From JBFKOL01 sp041628815 (lineage in GTDB: Bacteria > Bacteroidota > Bacteroidia > Chitinophagales > Saprospiraceae), in the NCBI GenBank assembly GCA_041628815.1, contig JBFKOL010000005.1, positions 1-38,214 of the forward strand: a DNA stretch of 38,214 bases. Reading direction: 5' to 3'. Positions 7,609 to 15,600 of the stretch are shown one piece after another. Below the pieces are notes generated by a model that saw nothing but the letters and a program-made list of their open reading frames with translations, was not told the DNA's origin and did not search any database. Position 1 is the stretch's first letter. Each line of letters begins with the position of its first letter. The translations under genes and the position numbers were made by a program.

Positions 7609-9279
7609 ATGAACGAGAATACAGGCTCATCATGGAGTCATCCTTATGAACCGGATCCCCAGTATTCTAAAAGGGTGGTTTACCTTTCCATGGAATTTGC
7701 AATAGATCAGTCGTTAAAGATTTATTCTGGTGGCCTTGGGTACTTAGCGGGATCCCATATGCGGGCTGCTTTCCAACTTCGACAGAATATGATCGGAATA
7801 GGGATGCTTTGGAAATTTGGTTATTACGATCAGGTAAGGGACGAACAGAGCAATATGAAAGTACTTTACCGTGAGAAGTTTTACTCTTTTCTCATTGACA
7901 CCGGTATCAAAGTACCTGTTTATATAAAAGGTCACAAAGTGATGGTCAAGGCCTACTATCTCCCTCCGGATATCTTCCAAACGGCCCCGATGTATTTTCT
8001 GACTACCGATATTGATGACAATGATACACTTGCTCGAACCATTACTTCCAACCTCTATACGAATAACGGTGCAACACGTGTGGCACAAAGCATTGTCCTC
8101 GGAATAGGGGGCGGGCGTGTAGCCGAGGTACTAGGTGGTGCAGATTTATTTCATATGAATGAAGCCCATTCGCTGCCTGTGGCATTTTACCTGTTGGACA
8201 AATACAAGGACCTCAACGAAACCCGAAAACGACTCGTTTTTACGACCCATACGCCTGTAAGGGCGGGGAACCCTGTAAGGAGTACCAACTTACTCAGAGA
8301 AATGGGGTTCTTCAACGGTTTGCCATTTGAAAAGGTCATCCAGCTGACCGGCATGTACGGACAAGACTTTGAGTATACACCGGCAGCCATGCGCTTATCA
8401 AAAGTAGCCAATGGTGTATCGCAAATGCATGGTAGTGTGGCATTTGACATGTGGAAATCCTATAGTGGTATTTGCGCAATAAGGGCGATCACCAATTCTC
8501 AGGATGAAAAATACTGGACCGACAGAAGATTAAAAGATGCTTTTGAAAAGAACGATGACGCCGCATTGATTGATCGAAAAAAACAGCTGAAGAGACTGCT
8601 TTTTAAAATTGTAGCGGACCAGGAAGGAGATCTTTTTGACGAAAACATCCTGACCATAGTTTGGGCCCGCAGGTTTGCGGAATATAAAAGGGCCGAATTG
8701 ATCATGCGCGACATTCAACGCTTTGAAAAATTGATAAACAACCCAAACAGACCGGTGCAAATCATTTGGGCCGGAAAACCTCATCCGGAAGACAGCCATG
8801 GCATAAGCGTATTCAACTTTGTTAAGAGCAAGACATACCTCCACAAAAATATAGCCATCCTTACCGGCTATGAATTAGAGCTTTCCTCAGCACTCAAAAA
8901 GGGGGCAGATATCTGGTTGAACACTCCCCGAAGACCTAAAGAAGCGAGCGGTACCAGTGGAATGACTGCGGCGATGAATGGAGCCATCAACCTCTCTATC
9001 CAGGACGGCTGGATACCAGAGTTTGCACATCATGGACACAACGCTTTTGTGTTGCCGATAGCAGATGAAAACAGTGACCGCTATCAACAAGACAATTTCG
9101 ACCATGAGAATTTAATGCGAATCCTGGAAAATGAAGTCGTTCCCATGTATTACGACCGCCCCGGTCGCTGGATGGAAATTGTAAAAAACAGTATGAGGGA
9201 GGTGGTCCCGATGTTTGACTCTAAAAGGATGGCGCACGAATATTATGAAAAAATTTACCTGCACCAATTTGAGCAATGA
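7609..9279 (+). CDS. GT35 alpha-glucan phosphorylase homologue lacking the PLP lysine
   Basis: A 556-residue protein of the short alpha-glucan phosphorylase group of glycosyltransferase family 35, which cleaves alpha-1,4-glucan with phosphate to release glucose-1-phosphate. Recognisable blocks are VVYLSMEFAIDQ, IYSGGLGYLAGSHM, FHMNEAHSLP, FTTHTPVRAGNP, NGVSQMHG, VWARRFAEYKRAEL, IIWAGKPHPED and the C-terminal glucan/phosphate region. The phosphorylase signature EASGTSGMTAAMNG (445-458) has Thr453 exactly where the cofactor lysine stands (family EASGT-x-MK-x-x-x-N); the DNA codon is ACT. Because PLP phosphate takes part in catalysis, activity is uncertain. I recall the same substitution in other Bacteroidota homologues, so it may be a subfamily trait. 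I start at ATG 7609; a TTG 21 bases upstream is in frame. The gene is single and divergent from the TetR operon. Confidence 0.88.
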   Translation: MNENTGSSWSHPYEPDPQYSKRVVYLSMEFAIDQSLKIYSGGLGYLAGSHMRAAFQLRQNMIGIGMLWKFGYYDQVRDEQSNMKVLYREKFYSFLIDTGIKVPVYIKGHKVMVKAYYLPPDIFQTAPMYFLTTDIDDNDTLARTITSNLYTNNGATRVAQSIVLGIGGGRVAEVLGGADLFHMNEAHSLPVAFYLLDKYKDLNETRKRLVFTTHTPVRAGNPVRSTNLLREMGFFNGLPFEKVIQLTGMYGQDFEYTPAAMRLSKVANGVSQMHGSVAFDMWKSYSGICAIRAITNSQDEKYWTDRRLKDAFEKNDDAALIDRKKQLKRLLFKIVADQEGDLFDENILTIVWARRFAEYKRAELIMRDIQRFEKLINNPNRPVQIIWAGKPHPEDSHGISVFNFVKSKTYLHKNIAILTGYELELSSALKKGADIWLNTPRRPKEASGTSGMTAAMNGAINLSIQDGWIPEFAHHGHNAFVLPIADENSDRYQQDNFDHENLMRILENEVVPMYYDRPGRWMEIVKNSMREVVPMFDSKRMAHEYYEKIYLHQFEQ

Positions 9280-9355
9280 TACCACTAGCTGTGATCGCAC
9301 CTGATCACCGTGGTCCTCTGTACACGACTAATGGAATCTGCTCTTTTAATACCTT

Positions 9356-12124
9356 CTAAGGTCTGACCTTTTTGGTTTTCTTCAATTCATTCCCATCGGT
9401 ATCGACTTGTACAACTTTCATGTCGAGTGCTTCAAGACCTGATAGGATTTTGGCTTTGTCCCCTACAACGAAGAAAGACAGATCACCGGGTCTTACAATT
9501 TCTTTGCTCAGTAATCTCACTTCTTCAACGGTAAGGTTTCTCACTTCCCCATCATACTTCTTGTAATAGTCCTCAGCAAGATCATATTGAATGATTTCAC
9601 TCAATGATCTCAATACGGCACTATTTGTTTCCCATGTTCCGGGTAACTTGAGAATCGTGTTTTGTGTGGTCTTTTCAAACTCCTCGACGGTCATTGGCCT
9701 CATTCCAATAAATTCCTTGTACTCTTTAATTATCTCCTGCATAGATTCAGGTGTCTTGTCCGTTTGCACCGAAGCGAAAGCGAGCATGGGGCGTTGTCCT
9801 TTGGCATCCAGGATAAAAGCACCGGCACCGTAAGACCAATGTTTATCTTCACGTAGATTCATATTGATTCTCGAAGTAAAATCACCACCTAGGACGCTGA
9901 GCATGGCATCTTTAGCTACCTCTGAAATTTCCCCGTAGGACGGTACGAGGTAACCTGCAATAATGACTGACTGCAAAGATTCAGGCCGGTCCATGATGTA
10001 AATGGAGCCACCTTTTTGGTGGTCAACCCTGGTGATATCCTTCTTCTTTATTATCCCCTTTTCCCAATCCCCAAAATGATCCTCAACAAGAGCAATAAGT
10101 TCATCCATGGCAATATCGCCAACGACACACAGTGTGGCATTGTTCGGTTGAATCCAGTCCTGATAATAAGTGCGCATATCAGTAAGACTCATTGAGAACA
10201 CGCTTTTTTCATCTCCTGTACCTGTAAGAGGCATACTGTAGGCATGTCCTTCACCATATAGAAATTTGGGCATGACCCTGATGGCCATCTGAACGGGATT
10301 AGCCTTCTCTCTTTGAATATCTGCAAGCCTTTCCTTTTTAAGCCTTTCAAATTCTGCCTGAGGAAAAGAAGGGTGCCTGACCACATTCGAATAGAGGGCC
10401 ATACTTTCTTCAAGCGTTGGCTTCAGCGTATTCATACTGATGTGTGAAGCATCGAGTGACGCATAAGAATTGAGGGAAGCTCCAAGCATTTGAAGCTTTT
10501 CGCTGATTTCCAGGGAAGTCATTGACTGGGCTCCTTCATCCAGCATATCCATGGCGAGGGAAGCTGTCCCGGGTTTTACAAATTGGTCAGCAGCATATCC
10601 GGCATCAAAAATCATATCCATTACCACGGTTGGAACATCTTTTCGTTGAGCGAGAACGATTTCCATTCCATTTGGAAGTCTCTTGCGCTGAATATCAGGA
10701 AACTTCGCAGCTACCGGTTCGCCAAGCGCCGGAAGACCTGTCGTCCTGTCGACGATAGATTCTTCAGTGGAATAGTCAGGAAAAGGGGTGCATATCAATG
10801 TATGCTTTCCTTTCGCCAACCATTTTTTGCAAACTGATTGAATGTCTTCTGGTGTGGCATTTTCTATATAAGAAAGGATCGTTTTATAGAAATCCGGCGT
10901 GCCGGCGTAAACTTCATATTGTGCCAGGATATCTGACTTTCCGCCAAATCCACCAATGCGCTCAATGCCCTTTATGAAATTTGCAAAATATTGAGATTTC
11001 GCCCTGTTCAATTCTTTATTGGTTGGCCCTTCATCCAGGAATTTTTTCACTTCATCGATAAGTGTTTGCTCTACTTCTTCCAAGGATTCTCCCGGTTTGA
11101 CATTGGCCTGGATGATAAAATTACCGGCTATCTCTTTTGACCATTGGAAGGCGTTCACCGATGAAGCTGTTTGATCATTGTAAATCAATCTTTTATACAG
11201 TCTTGAATTTTTGCCCGTCGTCAAGATGCTTGCCGCCAGATCCAGGAGGGCATCTTCCTTACTCATATATTCAGGAGTATTCCAGCACATGACTATCCTC
11301 GATTCCGGGACCCTGTCCTGGTATGACATTCTCGTATCCACCGTCCTCTCAGGAATATCGACTTCAGGTCTGGACAATTTGGGTCCAGAGCCGATATGGC
11401 CAAAATATTTCATCGTTTTCTGGTAGACCTCTTCAGGGTTGACATCCCCGGCCACCACAATTACTGCATTGGCGGCCCCGTAATAAGTGTTGAACCACTG
11501 CTGTACGTCTTCCAGTGAAGCGGCGTTGAGATCCTCCATTTCCCCAATTACCGTCCAGGAGTAAGGATGACCCTTGGGAAACATGGCTTTGGTAATAAGG
11601 TTGTACTGCTGGCCATAAGGTTGATTCTCGCCTTGTCTTTTCTCATTCTGTACAACACCTCGCTGTTCGTCAAGCTTGGCCTGGTCAATGGCTCCAAGTA
11701 GATGCCCCATTCTGTCAGATTCGAGCCAAAGGACCTGTTCCAGTCCTGCCAATGGCACATTTTGAAAGTAATTCGTTCGATCATTGTTGGTTGTACCGTT
11801 CAGATCGGTTCCCCCTATCCGCTCCAATGCCTGGAAGTAATCATCATTAAAGTGTTCACTACCATTGAACATGAGATGTTCAAAAAGATGGGCGAACCCG
11901 CTTTTCCCCTCTTTTTCATTCTTGGATCCCACGTGGTACCACACATTGACCGCGGCGATGGGTGCCTTGTGATCTTCATGAACAATCAATCGCAATCCGT
12001 TGGGTAATACGTATTTCTCGTAGGGAATATCAATATCGGCACTTGAAAATTTCATATCCTGTGCTTCAGTATAAAAAGCTGAAAAAATAAGTAACAAAAA
12101 AATGGTGAAGGTTGCTGCTTTCAT
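9356..12124 (-). CDS. Secreted M16 family zinc peptidase, two tandem M16 units
   Basis: A 922-residue insulinase/pitrilysin-family protein with an N-terminal signal peptide (hydrophobic run FTIFLLLIFSAFYTEA, cleavage near residue 21), so it is periplasmic or outer-membrane facing. The first half carries the inverted zinc motif HLFEH (79-83), with the third ligand in VVQNEKRQ (Glu161), the expected ~76-residue spacing. The second half (from about 490) repeats the fold, but the motif position reads ASLAMDMLDEG without metal ligands, as usual for the partner half of M16 clamshell enzymes. These peptidases degrade short peptides enclosed between the halves. Length matches two-unit bacterial members. 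It converges with the phosphorylase gene (76 bases) and is divergent from the repeat-protein gene. I see no type IX secretion C-terminal domain. Confidence 0.92.
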   Translation of the reverse strand: MKAATFTIFLLLIFSAFYTEAQDMKFSSADIDIPYEKYVLPNGLRLIVHEDHKAPIAAVNVWYHVGSKNEKEGKSGFAHLFEHLMFNGSEHFNDDYFQALERIGGTDLNGTTNNDRTNYFQNVPLAGLEQVLWLESDRMGHLLGAIDQAKLDEQRGVVQNEKRQGENQPYGQQYNLITKAMFPKGHPYSWTVIGEMEDLNAASLEDVQQWFNTYYGAANAVIVVAGDVNPEEVYQKTMKYFGHIGSGPKLSRPEVDIPERTVDTRMSYQDRVPESRIVMCWNTPEYMSKEDALLDLAASILTTGKNSRLYKRLIYNDQTASSVNAFQWSKEIAGNFIIQANVKPGESLEEVEQTLIDEVKKFLDEGPTNKELNRAKSQYFANFIKGIERIGGFGGKSDILAQYEVYAGTPDFYKTILSYIENATPEDIQSVCKKWLAKGKHTLICTPFPDYSTEESIVDRTTGLPALGEPVAAKFPDIQRKRLPNGMEIVLAQRKDVPTVVMDMIFDAGYAADQFVKPGTASLAMDMLDEGAQSMTSLEISEKLQMLGASLNSYASLDASHISMNTLKPTLEESMALYSNVVRHPSFPQAEFERLKKERLADIQREKANPVQMAIRVMPKFLYGEGHAYSMPLTGTGDEKSVFSMSLTDMRTYYQDWIQPNNATLCVVGDIAMDELIALVEDHFGDWEKGIIKKKDITRVDHQKGGSIYIMDRPESLQSVIIAGYLVPSYGEISEVAKDAMLSVLGGDFTSRINMNLREDKHWSYGAGAFILDAKGQRPMLAFASVQTDKTPESMQEIIKEYKEFIGMRPMTVEEFEKTTQNTILKLPGTWETNSAVLRSLSEIIQYDLAEDYYKKYDGEVRNLTVEEVRLLSKEIVRPGDLSFFVVGDKAKILSGLEALDMKVVQVDTDGNELKKTKKVRP

Positions 12125-12309
12125 GATGATAGATTTTTGAAAGGTCGAATTTATTACATTCTGGCCACATGATCTTCTGATGTGCCCTGTGAACCACCTT
12201 TAGCTGCCCAATGTCCCGCATAAATTGACATACGCCCTAAAATCCTCGACGTTTATCCGATTATTTTGGCACATCGCATTCGTCATATCATCTTTCCGCT
12301 TTGTTTTTA

Positions 12310-13458
12310 ATGACTTCCTTCATGAGCCACTTCAAAGTCTTACTGTTTTCACTTTCATGGTTGGTTTTCCTCCCATTTGGTTTTTCACAGCAATCGACCA
12401 ATGATCCCATGAAAGTGGGTATAAGCGTCGGAAACTCGACAAAATTTTCAGGGCTAAGATTCAATTTTATTGACCGCAATATCGAAAAGATCAACGGCAT
12501 CAATTTTACCATATGGCAAACCAAGAATGAAGAAGAAGTATCCGGAACAATGAGTGGCATATCCGTGGGTCTGCCGGTGGTGTACGGTACAGACCATCTG
12601 AACGGTTTGGGTATGGGCATTATTGGTATCGGTGCTCGACAAAATGTTTCTGGTGTCTACATTGGCGGGCTCGCAGTCGGGGCTGGCAATGATCTAAAGG
12701 GTATCAACGCCGGTGGCTTGGCTGTAGGAGCCGGTGGTGATGTTACAGGGATAAACCTTGGTGGCCTGGCTGTAGGAGCCGGTGAAGATGTTACAGGGAT
12801 CAATGTCGGTGGACTGGCAGTGGGAGGTGGCGGTGAGCTCACCGGCCTCAATATCGGAGGATTGGGTGTAGGTGCAGGTGAAGATGTCCGAGGCATCACG
12901 ATAGCCGGTCTTGCGGCCGGAAGCGGTGGTGATATCAGCGGCGTCACCGTTGCAGGCCTTGTCGCGGGAGCAGGGCAAAATATGTCCGGTATAAATATAG
13001 GTGGCCTTGTCGCCGGAGCAGGCGACAATCTCAGCGGGCTTAATATTGGCGGTCTTGTCGTGGGCGCGGGATCCAATGTAGAAGGTATCAACGTGGGAGG
13101 TCTGGCGGCTGGCGCCGGCAATAGGATGTCAGGTCTGAACATTGCGGGACTGGCGGTCGGTGCACCAGAATTGAACGGATTGACTGTAGCACCCATTGCA
13201 GGAGGCGTACGGGTATCAGGGCTAACCATCGCTCCTGCGTATTTCAGAATACCCTACCAGGCTGATGAGCTGGGAGTGATGAAAGGCGTCTCACTGAGCA
13301 CATTTAACCATATCCAAGGCGTACAGAAAGGGTTGAGCATCGGTATACTGAATATTGCACGCAACCTGAAAGGCGTACAGCTCGGGCTGATCAACATCGC
13401 TCACAGCAACAGGAAAGGACTCAAAGTCCTGCCATTTTTTAATGCGCCGTTTAGGTAG
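12310..13458 (+). CDS. Secreted repeat protein resembling LA_2272-type surface repeat proteins
   Basis: A 382-residue secreted protein with a signal peptide (KVLLFSLSWLVFLPFGFS, followed by QQS). Most of the mature chain is a tandem array of 16-residue units of the type GGLAVGAGxDVxGINx, followed by looser repeats and a C-terminal part GVQKGLSIGILNIA / GVQLGLINIA / RKGLKVLPFF. Regular Gly at fixed spacing with alternating small hydrophobic residues suggests a beta-solenoid or thin beta-barrel-like surface structure. The C-terminal pattern resembles proteins annotated as LA_2272 family surface repeat-containing, which I recall from Leptospira and Bacteroidota; no biochemical role is known to me. 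The open frame extends 9 bases upstream to a TTG; ATG 12310 or ATG 12322 are the likely starts. It is divergent from the M16 peptidase. Confidence 0.75.
   Translation: MTSFMSHFKVLLFSLSWLVFLPFGFSQQSTNDPMKVGISVGNSTKFSGLRFNFIDRNIEKINGINFTIWQTKNEEEVSGTMSGISVGLPVVYGTDHLNGLGMGIIGIGARQNVSGVYIGGLAVGAGNDLKGINAGGLAVGAGGDVTGINLGGLAVGAGEDVTGINVGGLAVGGGGELTGLNIGGLGVGAGEDVRGITIAGLAAGSGGDISGVTVAGLVAGAGQNMSGINIGGLVAGAGDNLSGLNIGGLVVGAGSNVEGINVGGLAAGAGNRMSGLNIAGLAVGAPELNGLTVAPIAGGVRVSGLTIAPAYFRIPYQADELGVMKGVSLSTFNHIQGVQKGLSIGILNIARNLKGVQLGLINIAHSNRKGLKVLPFFNAPFR
12568..13143 (+). repeat. Twelve tandem 48-bp coding repeats
   Basis: Inside the surface-repeat gene, twelve consecutive in-frame units of exactly 48 bases (16 codons) run without indels from 12568 to 13143, ending with the unit before AGLAVGAPE. 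The first two units are weakly conserved, the next ten strongly (GGL-x-x-GAG-x-x-x-x-G-x-x-x). Units starting near 12712 and 12760 are nearly identical in DNA over a stretch including GGAGCCGGT and GATGTTACAGGGAT, which points to a relatively recent duplication. Such arrays can change length by slippage or recombination. Confidence 0.9.
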
Positions 13459-13533
13459 TTTTTGATTCTATCTTGAATTTAAAAGTATGCCATTGAATAG
13501 AACTGATCTTCAACCCTGAACATTTTTCATATA

Positions 13534-15600
13534 TCAATTCTTCTCTGGTATATACATCCAGATGTCGTCAAGAATAACGCCATCGTTTTCACCGAAACCC
13601 ACAAATGCCCTTCCATCCTGTGAGACACTGAATGCATTCCGGCGTGGAGTTCCAGGAAAGTCTTCCAGCTGCTCCCAATAATCATCCGAGGGATCATCAG
13701 GATCCTCACCGGGACTGAATCTCCAGAAATTTTGCGAGTAAATCAATCCGGACCCCGCCCCGGTGACGACATAACCATAATCGTCAATACCAAAGGCTGT
13801 TGCGAAGTTGGGTGGGCTGCCGGGAAACTTCCCGAGATACTCCCATAATGCGGGGACAGAAGCTGTGAAAAAGTAGTTTTCAGGAACGGTATTGAATCGC
13901 CAGATGTCATCTCCTGAATTGCCTGCACCCACGAGATAATAGTAATCCCCGATAAGAAAGCCCATGGGCTCCTCATCGACCAATTCTTCCGGTATATCGA
14001 TTCTACACCAGGGATCGCACTCGTTGTTTGGGTCACTTGCACACCACAACCAAGCTGGTCCAGCTCCAACAACATGGATGTAAAAATCATTCAGTGGTCC
14101 TGAGAAAGGACTGGCCCCGAGACCAGCAAAAATGATGTCAAGCTTGTTATCAAAAAAATCAGCGCTATGACTGAAAAACAATGGATTGACACGTCTACTT
14201 TTAGGAAAACTCGGTCCTTGAGCCCACGTGCCATTTGATAAATCGTACTGCCACAAATTGATAACAGGTTCACACAGGTTTATAAAATCAAAAATGTCAT
14301 CATCAGGGCAGGCATCACCCACCCCATCAAAATCACTGTCAAGTTGATCGGGGTTGTAGACATTTGGGCAGTTGTCACATAAATCTCCCACACCATCATA
14401 GTCAAAATCTCCGTTGCCGGGATTATAGGTTCCGGTACAGTTATCGATCCTGTCAGGAACTCCATCACTATCCGAATCTTCACTACCGCCGAAATTGCCC
14501 AGGTAGGCCACATCGCCGACTGTCGTCATGACATCGACTCCCAAACCGTCAAAGATGGACAACTCATCAAGGGTCAATTCAATCTGGTCCAAATTCTCCA
14601 ACACCGATTGGGGTATGCAGTCAAATGGATCATTTTCGTTGCATCCCGTCAAATCTATGTCAGCAATAAATCCGTCGCTATAATACAAAATCGCAGAAAT
14701 ACGAGGCCTGGTTAGGATGATCGGCGACACAACTCCTTCCTCAAAATTGACGATATTGACATCCGTTAAAGATCGATTGTTTCGAAAACCAAAACCCATT
14801 AGCACATCAGTTTCGCCAAGCACGGTAGACGCCACCAAAGGAGCCCTCCTCCCTTCAAGTGAAAAAGGCATGCGAATCCATGCATCTTCCAGCTCCACCC
14901 TATACTCAATCACCTCTCCATAGAATACCGCTTCACCGAAATTGGCCTCGGCAAAGGCGCGGATGTAATAGGTAGCTCCATTTTCAATATTCTCAATGGT
15001 GGAGGTGAAATTGTTATCGCCACTCAATTTGCCAAGTGAAACACAATCCCCAGATACCAAATCAGGGACAGTCGAGTCTAACGACCAACAATGACCGTGA
15101 TCTGTTATCAACAAGTTGGGGTCGAGACCTTTTGCCATTCCCAGAATAGAAATGGTGCGACCGCGCTCATAGTTCACTTCACCGGTAAGTAGGACAAATG
15201 GGTTTTTTGTGTAAACCAAGGTTTCACCGAGAATGGGAGATCCATTGAATACGGCAAATGCCCGGTAGAAAACAGTTTCTCCTGGCAAAACACCTTCAAG
15301 GAGGCCTGTGAAAGAACCATTTCCTATCGGCCCCTTGTGTTGAATCCCTTCATTCAAGTCCAGATTCGGATTTTCAAACCTCTTGGACCAGACAAAACCG
15401 TGATCATCCACATTGGGGTTCAATTTCAAGCCGGCAATGGTTCCACAAACTTGACCTACTCTTGCAATACTGTCACAGTTCATTGTACTTACTTCGACGA
15501 AGTCAATTTGTGCAAAGTCGTATTCCGAACAGGCCGTCCACAACAAAATCGATACCAGTGTACAAGTCTTGGTAAATGTGATCACTTGTCCCATATGCAT
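13534..15600 (-). CDS. Kelch-propeller lipoprotein with thrombospondin type-3 repeats
   Basis: A 688-residue predicted lipoprotein. The signal ends in a lipobox LLWTAC (Cys24), followed by SEYDFAQIDFVEV. Two Ig/Fn3-like domains follow (about 40-135 and 145-235), each with the GHCW/GFVW and Y-x-RAFA motifs common in Bacteroidota surface proteins. A kelch-type propeller begins near 250; between its first blade and the rest sits an insert with three thrombospondin type-3 calcium-binding repeats (about 375-435: DSDSDGVPD, DFDYDGVGD, DSDFDGVGD). Kelch blades resume near 450 and run to the end. The start is taken as ATG 15600, overlapping the upstream stop as TGATG; a longer frame to 15627 exists. 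It is a paralogue of the upstream gene and the second member of the pair. Its role is probably surface binding or adhesion, but no ligand can be named. Confidence 0.8.
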   Translation of the reverse strand: MHMGQVITFTKTCTLVSILLWTACSEYDFAQIDFVEVSTMNCDSIARVGQVCGTIAGLKLNPNVDDHGFVWSKRFENPNLDLNEGIQHKGPIGNGSFTGLLEGVLPGETVFYRAFAVFNGSPILGETLVYTKNPFVLLTGEVNYERGRTISILGMAKGLDPNLLITDHGHCWSLDSTVPDLVSGDCVSLGKLSGDNNFTSTIENIENGATYYIRAFAEANFGEAVFYGEVIEYRVELEDAWIRMPFSLEGRRAPLVASTVLGETDVLMGFGFRNNRSLTDVNIVNFEEGVVSPIILTRPRISAILYYSDGFIADIDLTGCNENDPFDCIPQSVLENLDQIELTLDELSIFDGLGVDVMTTVGDVAYLGNFGGSEDSDSDGVPDRIDNCTGTYNPGNGDFDYDGVGDLCDNCPNVYNPDQLDSDFDGVGDACPDDDIFDFINLCEPVINLWQYDLSNGTWAQGPSFPKSRRVNPLFFSHSADFFDNKLDIIFAGLGASPFSGPLNDFYIHVVGAGPAWLWCASDPNNECDPWCRIDIPEELVDEEPMGFLIGDYYYLVGAGNSGDDIWRFNTVPENYFFTASVPALWEYLGKFPGSPPNFATAFGIDDYGYVVTGAGSGLIYSQNFWRFSPGEDPDDPSDDYWEQLEDFPGTPRRNAFSVSQDGRAFVGFGENDGVILDDIWMYIPEKN

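Noticed and set aside
12568..13143. Regular repeats as a possible CRISPR array
   Set aside because: The repeats are contiguous, in frame and coding, without unique spacers, and no cas genes are nearby.
12657..13229. 190-codon minus-strand, proline-rich frame
   Set aside because: It is the mirror of the 48-bp repeat array in the plus-strand surface protein; the Pro/Ala composition is a reflection of Gly codons.
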